Counted from the first letter of the stretch, positions 52,625 through 62,512 are shown. The stretch is 64,000 nt of DNA from Pseudonocardia hierapolitana (GCF_007994075.1 NZ_VIWU01000001.1:2914001-2978000), one strand, 5' to 3'. A program made the numbers and translations. Notes: a model not told the origin generated them from the sequence alone.

Positions 52625-53731
52625 GTGCGACCCACCTCTCGAGCGCGGCGGTCATCGGCCCACGACGGCCCGATCGACCTCCGCTCGGACACCGTCACCC
52701 GGCCCACCAAGCAGATGCGGGCGGCGATGGCCGCGGCCGAGGTGGGCGACGACGTCCTCGACCGCGACCCGACGATGCGCGAGCTGGAGATCCGGGTGGC
52801 CGGGATGCTCGGCGCCTCGGACGCCCTCTGGACGCCCAGCGGTTCGATGGGCAACCTCATCGCGCTCATGCACCACCTCGGCCGAGGCGACGCCTTCCTC
52901 GCCCCGGCGGGCGCACACGTCCTGGACAACGAGCTCGGCACGGCGGCCTGGCTCGCGGGCGGGATGCCGCGCCCCATGGATCACGACGCCGGACCGGGCA
53001 AGGTCACCCCGTCGGCCGTCCGCCGGGCAGCGGCAGGGGGCGACGGGCCCTACCACGCGCTGCGCACCACCCTGCTCTGCCTGGAGAACACCCACAACGC
53101 CGCCGGGGGCACGGTCAGCGCCCCGGACGAGCACGCGGCCGTCGTCGCGGCGGCCCGGGCCGCGAAGCTCAAGGTGCACCTGGACGGCGCCCGGCTCTGG
53201 CACGCCGCGGTGGCGCTCGGCGTGCCGCCTGCGGCCCTGACGGTCGGGGTCGACACCGTGCAGGTCTGCCTCAGCAAGGGCCTCGGCGCGCCGATGGGTT
53301 CGGTCGTGGCCGGCTCGACCGAGTTCGTCGCGAACGCCCGCCGGCTGCGCAAGATGCTCGGCGGAGGCGTCCGGCAGGGCGGCGTTGTGGCCGCGGCCGG
53401 TCTCGTTGCGCTGGACCGGATCGACCGTCTCAGCGAGGACCACGACCGCGCCCGCACGCTGGCTGCCGGGCTGCGCGAACGCGGTTGGGAGGTGGCCGTC
53501 CCGCAGACCAACATCGTGCTCGTCTCGGTCGCCGATCTGGCCGGCACCCTCCAGCGGTTCGAGGCGGCGGGCGTGCGGGCCGTGCCCATGGCGGGCCGGG
53601 TGCGGCTGATGACGCACGCCGACCTCACCGACGCCGACATCCAGACCGCCCTGCGCCGCATCGGGCCGGTCGACGGCGCGGACGGTCGCGCCGACGGGCA
53701 CCGTTCCCCGGTCCGCCCGGGTCGGCGGTGA
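52625..53731 (+). CDS. Low-specificity threonine aldolase-type PLP enzyme
   Basis: 368 residues from GTG 52625. The start IDLRSDTVTRPTKQMRAAM is the hallmark of threonine aldolase, with HNAAGGTV, VHLDGARLWHA, and the PLP lysine in VCLSKGLGAPMGSV. It cleaves L-threonine or allo-threonine to glycine and acetaldehyde. The first 16 residues are extra. Divergent from the SigE-like gene; the 161-base gap holds that gene's promoter. Confidence 0.94.
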   Translation: MRPTSRARRSSAHDGPIDLRSDTVTRPTKQMRAAMAAAEVGDDVLDRDPTMRELEIRVAGMLGASDALWTPSGSMGNLIALMHHLGRGDAFLAPAGAHVLDNELGTAAWLAGGMPRPMDHDAGPGKVTPSAVRRAAAGGDGPYHALRTTLLCLENTHNAAGGTVSAPDEHAAVVAAARAAKLKVHLDGARLWHAAVALGVPPAALTVGVDTVQVCLSKGLGAPMGSVVAGSTEFVANARRLRKMLGGGVRQGGVVAAAGLVALDRIDRLSEDHDRARTLAAGLRERGWEVAVPQTNIVLVSVADLAGTLQRFEAAGVRAVPMAGRVRLMTHADLTDADIQTALRRIGPVDGADGRADGHRSPVRPGRR

Positions 53732-53736
53732 CGTTC

Positions 53737-53836
53737 AGAATGTGTTCGAGAAGCACGCATGTGGGCCGCAGACGCCGGTGATCCGGCGAGTCTCGCCTGC
53801 TCTGGCGGCCCGCTCCGCGCTTCTCGAACACATTCT
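53737..53836. repeat. 100-bp element with perfect 18-bp terminal inverted arms
   Basis: agaatgtgttcgagaagc (53737-53754) and its exact inverse (53819-53836) bracket 64 bases that themselves hold gggccgc/gcggccc (53763-53769, 53805-53811) and a gccgg-tgat-ccggc hairpin. It fills the whole gap between the stop codons of two convergent genes, so a two-way terminator is likely; a small mobile element is the other option. Confidence 0.9.
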
Positions 53837-54621
53837 CAGGAAGGCCTGCTGCTCCGCTCGAGCGCGTCCAGCCGGTCGTTGATCGCCCGCAGCTCCACCA
53901 GCACGGCCGCGAGCTGCAGCTCGGCGCGGTTCACGTCGGCCGACACCTCGTCCAGCTCGCGCTCGACCACGGCGTCGCTGCGCCGCAGGTTCTCCACGAA
54001 CCAGGAGGCGATCGAGGCCGTCACCACGCCCAGCAACGCGATGCCCGACACCATCAGCGACACCGCGACGAGCCGTCCCTCGGGCGTCACGGGGTACCGG
54101 TCGCCGTACCCGACGGTGGAGATGGTCGTCATCGTCCACCACACGGCGTCGCCGAAGGTGGTGATCGACGAATCGGGCGCGTACCGCTCGGCCTCAAGCA
54201 CGGCGAGCGACGCGACGAACCCGATGAGCGCGACGCTGCCCACGACGTAGAACACCACCCGGCCGCGGGCGTCGTCACGCAGCTGCCGGTTGAGCACGCT
54301 CACCACCGTGATCAGCCGCAAGGCCCGCAGCTGCCGGAACATCGGCAGCGCCAGGATCACCAGGTCCAGCAGGTGGGTGCGCACGAAGCGCCAGCGGTGG
54401 CGGGCCAGCGCGATCCGCACCAGGTAGTCGAGGGCGAACAACACCCAGGTCCCGGTGAGCACGACCTCCAGCACAACCCGGGCGGCAGGCGTGAGCGAGG
54501 TGTCGAGCACCTGCCACGCGTAGGCGACGAGGAACAGGACCGCGAGCCCCGTGAGCCACCAGTCGACCCGCCGATCCCACGCGGCGATCCGGGGCTCGGC
54601 GACGGGAACGGGCGGAGGCAT
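53836..54621 (-). CDS. Voltage-gated-type potassium channel
   Basis: 261 residues from ATG 54621. Helices appear at WWLTGLAVLFLVAYAW, VVLEVVLTGTWVLFALDYLVRIAL, a basic segment with RQLRALRLITVV (S4-like), VVFYVVGSVALIGFVASLAVLEAE, the pore with filter TISTVGYGD, and LMVSGIALLGVVTASIASWF, then a coiled-coil tail. A six-helix KvAP/VIC-type channel in the membrane. Its stop touches the 18-bp inverted arm. Confidence 0.93.
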   Translation of the reverse strand: MPPPVPVAEPRIAAWDRRVDWWLTGLAVLFLVAYAWQVLDTSLTPAARVVLEVVLTGTWVLFALDYLVRIALARHRWRFVRTHLLDLVILALPMFRQLRALRLITVVSVLNRQLRDDARGRVVFYVVGSVALIGFVASLAVLEAERYAPDSSITTFGDAVWWTMTTISTVGYGDRYPVTPEGRLVAVSLMVSGIALLGVVTASIASWFVENLRRSDAVVERELDEVSADVNRAELQLAAVLVELRAINDRLDALERSSRPS

Positions 54622-54656
54622 GTCACGCAGCGTAGGCGCCGGCCTGCCCGCCCGCG

Positions 54657-55841
54657 TCAGGCCCGCGGCAGCCACGCCTCCAGGCGCGCCAGGGTCTCCC
54701 TGATGTCCTCCGTGGCGCCCGCGAAGGACAGCCGGATGAACCGCCCGCCGTCGACCGGGTCGAAGTCCACGCCCGGTGCTGTGGCCACACCCGTCTCGGC
54801 GAGCAGCCGGTGGGTGAAGTCCATCGAGTCGAGCGTCAGGTGCGAGACGTCGGCGTAGACGTAGAACGCGCCGTCGGCGGGCGCGAGCCGGGTGATGCCC
54901 AGCCCGGCTAGCCCGTCGAGCAGCAGCTCGCGGTTCACGGCGTAGCGGGCGACGTGCCCGTCGGCCTCCGCGTAGCTCGATTCCTCGAACGCGCCGAGCG
55001 CCGCACGCTGCGCGAGGGTGGGTGGGCAGATCGTGAAGTTCCCGGTGAGGCAGTCGACGGCACGCAGGAGCCGCGGGGGCACGAGCAGCCAGCCCAGCCG
55101 CCAACCGGTCATGGAGAAGTACTTGGAGAAGGAGTTGACGACGATCGCCTCTCGCGACGTTGCCCACGCAGACGACGTGGCAGGGGCACCCGGGTAGGAG
55201 ATGCCGTGGTAGATCTCGTCGCTCACCAGCTGAACGCCGGTCTGCTCGCAGTACTCCGCGAGAGCCGCCAGCTCCGCCGGGGCGAGGACGGTGCCCGTCG
55301 GGTTGGCCGGGCTCGCGACGACGAGGCCCTGCACGGGCTCGTCGAGGCCCTCGAGCATCGCGACGGTGGGCTGGTAGCGGGTCTGCGGCCCGCACGGGAG
55401 GTCGACGACCTCGCAGCCGAGCGCGGTGAGGATGTTGCGGTAGCAGGGGTAGCCGGGCCGCGCGAGTGCCACGCGGTCGCCCGCGTCGAACGCCGAGAGG
55501 AACGCGAGCAGGAACCCGCCCGACGAACCCGTGGTGGCCACGATCTGCTCGGGTGGCACGTCGAGCGCGTAGGTGCGCGCGTAGTGCGCGGCGATCGCCT
55601 CGCGCAGCTCAGGGATCCCGAGCGCGACGGTGTAACCGAGCACGTCGGCGTCGAGCGCCGCCGTTGCGGCGGCCCGCACTGCGGCCGGAGCCGGGGTGGA
55701 GGGCTGGCCTGCCGAGAGGTTGACGAGGTCGCCGTGGGTCCGCTGGCGTTCGGCGGCAGCCGCCCACACGTCCATGACGTGGAACGGCGGCACCGCGGCC
55801 CGCGCGGCGACCGTGAGCTGAGCGGGCGGAACGGGCTGCAT
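54657..55841 (-). CDS. Class I PLP-dependent aminotransferase
   Basis: 394 residues from ATG 55841 (MQPVPPAQLTVA). NLSAGQPSTPAPAAV, PANPTGTVLAPAEL, SDEIYHGISY and the PLP lysine in NSFSKYFSMTGWRLGW are the fold-type I aminotransferase motifs of the aspartate/alanine group. Exact substrate unknown. Preceded by a 90-base gap after the secreted repeat protein. Confidence 0.93.
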   Translation of the reverse strand: MQPVPPAQLTVAARAAVPPFHVMDVWAAAAERQRTHGDLVNLSAGQPSTPAPAAVRAAATAALDADVLGYTVALGIPELREAIAAHYARTYALDVPPEQIVATTGSSGGFLLAFLSAFDAGDRVALARPGYPCYRNILTALGCEVVDLPCGPQTRYQPTVAMLEGLDEPVQGLVVASPANPTGTVLAPAELAALAEYCEQTGVQLVSDEIYHGISYPGAPATSSAWATSREAIVVNSFSKYFSMTGWRLGWLLVPPRLLRAVDCLTGNFTICPPTLAQRAALGAFEESSYAEADGHVARYAVNRELLLDGLAGLGITRLAPADGAFYVYADVSHLTLDSMDFTHRLLAETGVATAPGVDFDPVDGGRFIRLSFAGATEDIRETLARLEAWLPRA

Positions 55842-55931
55842 CGGCACGATTCGTGAGCTTATGCGGATCGGCGGCCGCCCCACGTCGATGGAGGGCGGCC
55901 GCCGATTCCGTACCGGGATGTAGCCCGGCTG

Positions 55932-57749
55932 TCAGAGCAGGCTGGAGACCAGGTCCTTGGCCGAGAACCGGTCGCCGCCGCTGCTGCCCGAGTCGCCCTC
56001 GTCGTCGGACTCGCTCTTCGAGGAGCCGGAGTCGTCGTCGTCGGAGTCGCTCGAGCCGGCGTCGTCGGAGTCGGCTTCCTCTGCGTCGGCTTCCTCTGCG
56101 TCGGCGTCCTCGGAGTCCGCCTCGTCGGTGTCCTCGTCGGAGTCGGCCTTCTCGGAGGAGCCGCCACCGAGCAGGCCGCCCAGCAGGCCGCCGCCACCGC
56201 GACGGTCGTCGTCGGAGGCCTCCTCGGACTCGGACTCGGACTCGTCCTCGTCGGAGTCGTCGGCGTCGACGTTCCTGTCGGAGCCGCCACCGAGCACACC
56301 GCCCAGCAGGCCGCCGCCGCGGCGGTCCTGGTCGTCGTCGGCCTCCTCGTCGTCCGAGTCGTCCGCGTCGACGTTCTGCGTGGCGCCGCCACCCAGCAGG
56401 CCGCCCAGCAGGCCACCGTCACGGCGGTCCCGGTCGTCGTCCTCGTCGTCGGCATCGACGCTCGCCGAGCCACCGCCCAGGAGGCCGGTGAGCAGGCCGC
56501 CGCGGACCCTCTCGTCGTCGTCGTCGTCGACATCGACGCTCGCCGAGCCGCCACCCAGCAGGCCGCCGAGCAGGCCACCGCGCACGTCGTCGTCGACGTC
56601 GTCGCTGCCGAGCAAACCGGTCAGCACGCCGCGCTCGCCGTCGGTCAGGTCACCGAGGTCGAGCGGCAGGCCGGCGCGCACGTCGTTGCCGTTCAGCACG
56701 GTGGCCAGGGTGGCCGTGACATCGCCGGTGACGCCGTCGATGTCGAGGTCGTCGAGAACGGCCTGCAGCTCGTCGACGTCCAGGCTCTGCACGTCGAGGT
56801 CGGAGAGGACGGTGCGCAGCTCGCCGAGGTCCAGGTTCTGCAGGTCGACGCCGTCCAGGTCGAGCCCGCCGACGACGCTGCGGAGCTCGCCGAGGTCGAG
56901 GTCCTGGAGGTCGACCGGAAGCTGGTTCAGGTCCGAGAGGAGCGTGGTGACCTGGCCGAGCTCGAGCCCGTCCCCGACGGCGGGCAGCTGGCTCAGCTTG
57001 ACGCCCTGCAGGGCCGACGGGAGGTTGTCCAGGTCCAGGTCCTGCAGGACGGACGGCAGGTCGTCGAGGTCGACGTCCAGGTCGTCCAGCACACCGGCGA
57101 GCTCACCCAGCTGGACGTTCCGCAGGTCGACCGGGAGGTCGTCCAGGTCGAGGTCCTGCAGGGCGTCCAGGTCGACGCCGTCCAGCGCGCCGGTCAGGCC
57201 GCCGACGGTGTTCCCGGCGAGGTTCAGGTTGCCGACCGCGGGCAGCTCGGAGTCCGAGAGCGACCCGAGGGAGGGCAGCGTCGTCAGGTCGCCGACCAGC
57301 GGCAGCACGTCGGCGCCCGGCAGCGCGACCAGGTCGGCGCCGCTGGCGACCGGCAGCGCCGTCAGGTCGCCGACCACCGGCAGCAGGTCGGCACCCGGGC
57401 CGAGACCGGTGGGCAGGACACCGCCGGCGAGGGTGGGCGCCGTGGAGAGCGCGCTGGCGACGTCGAACACGTCGAGGTTGCCGGTGAGACCGTCCGTGGG
57501 CAGGTCGGGTGTGGGAAGCCCCTCGACTCCCAGCGCCTCGAGCCCGGGCAGGACGGATCCGACCATCGACAGCTGGAGGTCGGCGCCGGTGTTGTCGTCG
57601 GTGACGTGCGCGTCCGTGGCGGCGGCCGACGCAGGCCCGGCTGCGGCCATCATCGCCATCGGCGCACCCAAGACGCCGACAGCAGCGCGCCCGGCGATCT
57701 TCGACGCGCGGCTCGGGGCTGCGTGTCGAGGCCGTGCGTTGTTCGTCAT
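55932..57749 (-). CDS. Secreted acidic protein with LDL-type and Gly-Leu repeats, unknown family
   Basis: 605 residues from ATG 57749, chosen because gagg lies six bases upstream. A signal peptide ends AAGPASAAA (about residue 44). Residues about 170-345 are a leucine/aspartate repeat built on LDLDDLPxxLQ and LDLGELRxVL. Residues about 385-520 hold five modules of GGLLGGLLGGG type, each followed by an Asp-rich linker (VDVDDDDDE, VDADDSDDEE...) that lengthens in later copies. The end is a Ser/Asp/Glu tail and FSAKDLVSSLL. It is a surface or matrix protein by composition; calcium binding or self-assembly is a guess. I recognise no family. Confidence 0.8.
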   Translation of the reverse strand: MTNNARPRHAAPSRASKIAGRAAVGVLGAPMAMMAAAGPASAAATDAHVTDDNTGADLQLSMVGSVLPGLEALGVEGLPTPDLPTDGLTGNLDVFDVASALSTAPTLAGGVLPTGLGPGADLLPVVGDLTALPVASGADLVALPGADVLPLVGDLTTLPSLGSLSDSELPAVGNLNLAGNTVGGLTGALDGVDLDALQDLDLDDLPVDLRNVQLGELAGVLDDLDVDLDDLPSVLQDLDLDNLPSALQGVKLSQLPAVGDGLELGQVTTLLSDLNQLPVDLQDLDLGELRSVVGGLDLDGVDLQNLDLGELRTVLSDLDVQSLDVDELQAVLDDLDIDGVTGDVTATLATVLNGNDVRAGLPLDLGDLTDGERGVLTGLLGSDDVDDDVRGGLLGGLLGGGSASVDVDDDDDERVRGGLLTGLLGGGSASVDADDEDDDRDRRDGGLLGGLLGGGATQNVDADDSDDEEADDDQDRRGGGLLGGVLGGGSDRNVDADDSDEDESESESEEASDDDRRGGGGLLGGLLGGGSSEKADSDEDTDEADSEDADAEEADAEEADSDDAGSSDSDDDDSGSSKSESDDEGDSGSSGGDRFSAKDLVSSLL

Positions 57750-58000
57750 TCGAGTCCTCATGTTTCTCGGGGGAGCGAACATCGGACCCGACGTGATCAG
57801 TAGGGAGCCGTCGTGGGGAGCGGCGACGACGTGATCACCCCGGGTGCGCAGACCCTGGCGCGCCACCCGTCCGGGTGCAAATCGCGGAGAGCGACCCGTG
57901 GCCGGCACGCCTCACCCCGATCGGGGCAATGAGCTTGCGCTTCACGCGCCGGAGCGTACGACAAGAGATCGCAAATGTCACCTGTTCGGAGGACCCAATT

Positions 58001-59266
58001 TCACGACTGGGCGGGTACAGAGACCTCGCCCTGCGCCGCTCGGAGGGCGATGTCGGTCCGATGGTGGGAGCCGGCGAGGTGGACCTGCTCCAACCGGTGG
58101 TAGGCCTCCTGGCGGGCAGCGAGCAGGTCAGCACCGGTCCCCACGACGGACAGCACCCGCCCACCGGACGACACCACGGCCCCGTCGTCGCGCCTGCGCG
58201 TGCCCCCGTGCAGCACGCCGGTGGCATCTGCGCCTGTGATCACATCGCCCCCGCGGGCCAGGCCGGGATACCCCTCCGCCGCCACGACGACGGTGACGGC
58301 GGCGCCGTCGGCCCACTGCAGCGGCGGCTCCTCGGCGAGCCGGCCGGTGGCCGTGGCGAACAGCAGCCGGGCGAGCGGACTGCGCAGCAGCGCCAGCACG
58401 ACCTGGGTCTCCGGGTCCCCGAAGCGGCAGTTGAACTCGATGACGGCCGGGCCGGCCGCGGTCAGCACCAACCCGGCGTAGAGCAGCCCGCTGAACGGCG
58501 TGTCCCGGCGGTGGAGCTCGGCCGCGACCGGCGCGACCACCTTCTCCACCAGCTCGTCGGTGAGGTCGGGCGACGCCCACGGCAACGGTGCGTACGCCCC
58601 CATCCCACCGGTGTTCGGGCCGGTGTCGTCGTCGCCGACGCGCTTGAAGTCCTGCGCGGGCAGGAGCGGCACCACGGTCTCGCCGTCGACGAGGCAGAAG
58701 AGCGACACCTCGGGCCCGTCGAGGTAGGACTCCAGCAGCACCGGGTGCCCACCGTCCAGGAGCGTGCTCGCGTGGGCGCGGGCGACGTCGAGGTCGGAGC
58801 TCACCACCACGCCCTTGCCCGCGGCCAGGCCGTCGTCCTTCACGACGTACGGTGCGGTGAAGCGGGCGAGCGCGGCGTCCAGGTGCGCCGGGTTGTCCAC
58901 CACGACCGAGGTCGCCGTGCTGACGCCGGCAGCGGCCATGACCTCCTTGGCGAAGCTCTTCGAGCCCTCGATCCGGGCGGCGGCCGCGCTCGGGCCGAAG
59001 CACGGGATCCCGGCGGCGCGCACGGCATCGGCCGCACCGGCCACGAGCGGCGCCTCCGGCCCGATCACGACGAGGTCGGCACGCCAGTCGACGGCGAGCG
59101 CGGCCACCGCGGCGGGATCCGCCGCGTCGACACCGCGGTACTCGGCCACCGTGGCCGTGCCCGCATTGCCCGGCGCGCAGGCCAGCGCCGTGACGCCAGG
59201 GTCCTGCGCGAGGGCGAGAACGATGGCGTGCTCCCGAGCACCGGACCCAACGACCAGAACGCGCAC
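58001..59266 (-). CDS. purD: Phosphoribosylamine-glycine ligase
   Basis: 421 residues from GTG 59266 ([14 protein letters not shown]). ATP-grasp enzyme: [46 protein letters not shown] variant [11 protein letters not shown], and [24 protein letters not shown] are the PurD motifs. Makes GAR, step 2 of purine synthesis. The 251-base gap before it (57750-58000) holds gacgtgatca twice and nothing coding. Confidence 0.97.
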   Translation of the reverse strand: MRVLVVGSGAREHAIVLALAQDPGVTALACAPGNAGTATVAEYRGVDAADPAAVAALAVDWRADLVVIGPEAPLVAGAADAVRAAGIPCFGPSAAAARIEGSKSFAKEVMAAAGVSTATSVVVDNPAHLDAALARFTAPYVVKDDGLAAGKGVVVSSDLDVARAHASTLLDGGHPVLLESYLDGPEVSLFCLVDGETVVPLLPAQDFKRVGDDDTGPNTGGMGAYAPLPWASPDLTDELVEKVVAPVAAELHRRDTPFSGLLYAGLVLTAAGPAVIEFNCRFGDPETQVVLALLRSPLARLLFATATGRLAEEPPLQWADGAAVTVVVAAEGYPGLARGGDVITGADATGVLHGGTRRRDDGAVVSSGGRVLSVVGTGADLLAARQEAYHRLEQVHLAGSHHRTDIALRAAQGEVSVPAQS

Positions 59267-59337
59267 GTCACAGGATCGTAGATGGCCCTGCGCCGTCCCT
59301 GGTGACTGGATACGGGTGCCGGAGCGCCGGTGTCCGC

Positions 59338-60276
59338 TCACGAGGACCGCAGAGCGGCCTCGAGGATGGCGGTGGTGGCTGCCGGGCGCTCCTCGTGCGG
59401 GAAGTGCCCGGTGCCGGGCACGACGTCCACGCGGTGCTCACGCCCCGCCCAGCGGCCCGACGCCAGCGCGGTGCGCACCAGCACGCACGGGTCGAGGGCG
59501 CCGTGCACCTGCAGCACCGGCACCGTCGGGCTCCTGGCCACGGCGGCGGCGAACCGCCGCCCCTCTGCGCGCAGCTGCGACCGCGCCGCCCACCGGTAGT
59601 ACTCGAGCGCGCTGTGCACCACGCCCGTGACCTGGATGGCGCGCCGGTAGTGCCCGGCCGCCTCCTCGAGGTCGGCCCATTCCGAAGCGGACCAGTCCCG
59701 CAGGATCCGCGCCACCCGGGCACCGCCGTCCTTGCGCAGCGACCGCTCCGGCCAGCGCGGGAGCTGGAACGCCGCGGCGTAGCGGGCGGTGGCCGTGCCC
59801 TGGCCGCGCGGATCGCGCACCACCGCGGAGCGGACGGCGAGCGGGTGCGGCGCGGCGAGCGAGGTGAGCGACAGGACGAGCCGCGGGTGCAGCGCCGTCA
59901 CCGTCCAGCCGATCAGACCGCCCCAGCCGTGCCCGACGACGTGCGCCCTCGGCTCGCCGAGCGCCCGGATCAGCCCGGCGACGTCGCCTGCGAGGGTCCA
60001 CAGGTCGTATCCACGCGGCGGCTTGTCGGACTCGCCGTAGCCGCGCAGGTCGGCGGCCACCACCCGGTAGCCGCCCTCGGCGAGCGCCGGGAGCTGGTGG
60101 CGCCACGCCCACCAGAACTCGGGGAAGCCGTGCAGCAGGACGACGAGGGGACCACCGCCGTCGCACTCCGCGACGTGCAGCCGGATCCCGTTGGCCGAGA
60201 CGGCGCGGTGCGTCCACGGGCCGGGCAACCGGAGCGAGGAGGCGTTCGGTCCCCGGCGCACCCCAGCGCCCCCCAC
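59338..60276 (-). CDS. EphE-like alpha/beta hydrolase with an altered nucleophile elbow
   Basis: 312 residues from GTG 60276. Oxyanion segment [25 protein letters not shown], and late VHGALDPCV and [11 protein letters not shown] with the catalytic His. The nucleophile elbow of epoxide hydrolases, GHDWGG, reads GHGWGG here, so the nucleophile Asp is Gly. Either it is not a hydrolase or another residue serves. It sits next to a DUF1469 protein, the same pair as EphE/Rv3669 in mycobacteria, as I recall them. Confidence 0.88.
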   Translation of the reverse strand: MGGAGVRRGPNASSLRLPGPWTHRAVSANGIRLHVAECDGGGPLVVLLHGFPEFWWAWRHQLPALAEGGYRVVAADLRGYGESDKPPRGYDLWTLAGDVAGLIRALGEPRAHVVGHGWGGLIGWTVTALHPRLVLSLTSLAAPHPLAVRSAVVRDPRGQGTATARYAAAFQLPRWPERSLRKDGGARVARILRDWSASEWADLEEAAGHYRRAIQVTGVVHSALEYYRWAARSQLRAEGRRFAAAVARSPTVPVLQVHGALDPCVLVRTALASGRWAGREHRVDVVPGTGHFPHEERPAATTAILEAALRSS

Positions 60277-60288
60277 CGGAACGCGCCG

Positions 60289-60783
60289 TCAGCGCGCCGT
60301 CAGCTCGGGGTGCGCGTCCTCGTCGTGGCCCCGGTGCGCGAGCACCTGCGCCGACTCCCTGAGCGTCGAGATCGTGCGCTCCGGCTTGCGGATCCGGCGG
60401 ACGCGCAGATAGCCGAGGAGGCCGAAGAGCGCCGCGGCGACCAGCATGATCCCGAAGACGATGCCGAAGGCGGCCGAGCGCGGCAGCCAGATGTCGAGCA
60501 CCTCGCCGAGGGCGAAGAACGCGAAGAACAGGCTGAACAGCAGGATCGTCAGCGCGATGACGAAGAAGATGCTGCCCTGCAGGCCCTTCCTGACCTCGGA
60601 CGTGATCTCGGCGCGGGCCAGCTCGACCTCGGCCCGCACCAGGGTGGACACGTGCGTCGTCGCCTGCCGGACGAGCTCACCGATCGACTGCTCGTCCACC
60701 GATCGGACGGGCTCTGGCGCGAGCGGGATCGACGGCAGGACGGGCGGAACGTCCCCGCCGCCGGAGCTGGTCGGGCTGGCCAC
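60289..60783 (-). CDS. DUF1469 (phage-holin-superfamily III) membrane protein
   Basis: 164 residues from GTG 60783, set by aggagg six bases upstream; an ATG at 60801 would put that ribosome site inside the gene. VDEQSIGELVRQATTHVSTLVRAEVELARAEI is the DUF1469 head; two helices follow (FFVIALTILLFSLFFAFFALG and SAAFGIVFGIMLVAAALFGLLGYL). It is the Rv3669-like partner of the hydrolase, 12 bases away. Confidence 0.9.
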   Translation of the reverse strand: MASPTSSGGGDVPPVLPSIPLAPEPVRSVDEQSIGELVRQATTHVSTLVRAEVELARAEITSEVRKGLQGSIFFVIALTILLFSLFFAFFALGEVLDIWLPRSAAFGIVFGIMLVAAALFGLLGYLRVRRIRKPERTISTLRESAQVLAHRGHDEDAHPELTAR

Positions 60784-60884
60784 CGCGGTCCTCCTGCTCA
60801 TCCGTCCGGGTTCGGTGATCGCGGGACATCCTTCCACGACGGTGGGCCCGGCGCCGCTCAGGAACACCGGCGCGCCGCGCCCGA

Positions 60885-62135
60885 TCAGGCCGCCGCGGCC
60901 CCGTCGTCCCCGTTCTCCCTGGCCCGTGCGCGAACTCGGCGGATGAGCATCGCCGCTCCGATCACCGACGCCGCGGCGGAGGCGATCAGGATGGCCGCCT
61001 TGGCCGTGTCGAGCAGACTCCCCTGGTCGGCCAACGACAGCTCCGCGATCAGCAGGCTCACGGTGAACCCGACACCGCCGAGCATGGACACGGCCGCGAG
61101 ATCCCGCCAGCTCAGGCCGCGTGGCCGCGAGGCCGGCGTGAGCCGGATGACGAGCCAGCAGGACCCGAAGATCCCGATGATCTTGCCGACCAGTAGCCCC
61201 ACCAGCACGCCGAGCGCAACAGGTTCCACGAACACCGCCCGCAGCGCATCCGGGCCGATCGGGACCCCGGCCGCGAAGAGCGCGAACACCGGAACGCACA
61301 GCCCTGCCGACCAGGGCTGGAGCCGGTGTTCGAGTCGCAGCGCAGGTGCGAACTCCTCCTCCGGGTCGGCTCGCACGCGCGTGAGCAGGCCGAGCAGCAC
61401 GCCGGAGATCGTCGCGTGCACGCCGGCCTCGTGCACCGCGAACCAGGTGAACAGACCGAGCGGCACGTAGAGCCACCGAGCCCGCACGCGCTTGCGCTGC
61501 AGCCACCAGTACGCGGCGCCGGCGAGCACGACGGCCCCGAGCCAGAGCACGTCGAGGCCGCTGCTGAACACCACCGCGATCACGATGATGCCGCCGAGGT
61601 CGTCGGCGACCGCGAGCCCGAGTAGGAACACCCGCGCGCTCACCGGCAGGGACGAACCGGCGACCGCGAGCACCCCGAGCGCGAACGCGATGTCGGTTGC
61701 CACGGGAATCGCCCACGCCTGCTCGATCCCGGGCGCACCCCAGCCGACGACCAGCGCCAGCAGGGCGGGCACGATCATCCCGCCGAGCGCTGCAGCCACC
61801 GGGAGGAGTGCCTGGCTGCGCGTGGACAGCTCACCGATCACCAGCTCACGCTTGAGCTCGAGGCCGACGACGAAGAAGAACACCGCCAGCAGGCCGTCCG
61901 TCGCCCATTTCGCCAGCGTCAGGTCGAGGTGCAGGGCCGACGGTCCGACCACCGTGCCCCGCATCGCTTCGTAGGCCTGTGACCACGGCGAATTGGCCCA
62001 GATCAAAGCAACAGCTGTGGCGACGAGCAGCACCACGCCGCCGACGGTCTCGGTGCGCAGGAAGCGCGCGAACTCACTGATGGGCGTGACGGGGCGGCGT
62101 TCCTGCACGGGCGGTTCCGGTCCTTCCGTGGGCAT
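60885..62135 (-). CDS. nhaA: Na+/H+ antiporter NhaA
   Basis: 416 residues from ATG 62135; a GTG at 62168 would add eleven. TETVGGVVLLVATAVALIWANSPW is the NhaA start, FFFVVGLELKRELV and the ion-binding VATDIAFALGVLAVAG (with the Asp pair region) follow, and about eleven helices are visible. Pumps Na+ out for H+ in at alkaline pH. Starts have no clear ribosome site. Confidence 0.95.
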   Translation of the reverse strand: MPTEGPEPPVQERRPVTPISEFARFLRTETVGGVVLLVATAVALIWANSPWSQAYEAMRGTVVGPSALHLDLTLAKWATDGLLAVFFFVVGLELKRELVIGELSTRSQALLPVAAALGGMIVPALLALVVGWGAPGIEQAWAIPVATDIAFALGVLAVAGSSLPVSARVFLLGLAVADDLGGIIVIAVVFSSGLDVLWLGAVVLAGAAYWWLQRKRVRARWLYVPLGLFTWFAVHEAGVHATISGVLLGLLTRVRADPEEEFAPALRLEHRLQPWSAGLCVPVFALFAAGVPIGPDALRAVFVEPVALGVLVGLLVGKIIGIFGSCWLVIRLTPASRPRGLSWRDLAAVSMLGGVGFTVSLLIAELSLADQGSLLDTAKAAILIASAAASVIGAAMLIRRVRARARENGDDGAAAA

Positions 62136-62326
62136 GACAACGACGTCGCCGACCAGACTTCCCGGCACACCCCGCGAGAACCTTAACCCGCATCCACCGA
62201 GGACGGGGGCGTGATCACGGTCATGCGTGGCGGCTCCGCCGACCCGCCCCCGGCCGGGTCCGGTGCGGCTCGCCCGGCTGCCGCCGCCCTACGCTGTAAC
62301 CCGTCGAGGAAAGGGGCGGAGCGCAG

Positions 62327-62512
62327 GTGCCACGCGAACTCCGAGCGTCCGACGCCGAGCGGCAGGCGGTCACCCGGCGGCTCGAGCGGGCGTTCCGGGA
62401 CGGGCGGCTGACGGTCGTCGAGTTCGACGAGCGGACGCAGGCCGCCTACGCGGCGAGAACGCGCGGTGAGCTGGACGACCTCACCGAGGACCTGCCTCCT
62501 GATCTGTGGTGA
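62327..62512 (+). CDS. DUF1707 SHOCT-like small protein
   Basis: 61 residues from GTG 62327. ELRASDAERQAVTRRLERAFRDGRLTVVEFDERTQAAYAA is the DUF1707 domain, here alone, without the membrane part it often has. Its last 32 bases overlap the end of the SPFH gene on the other strand. aaggggcgga lies upstream. Confidence 0.85.
   Translation: MPRELRASDAERQAVTRRLERAFRDGRLTVVEFDERTQAAYAARTRGELDDLTEDLPPDLW

Noticed and set aside
57780..57835. gacgtgatca direct repeat upstream of the secreted repeat protein as operator
   Set aside because: Two 10-base copies 37 bp apart with no further symmetry; noted in the purD entry but too weak for a feature.
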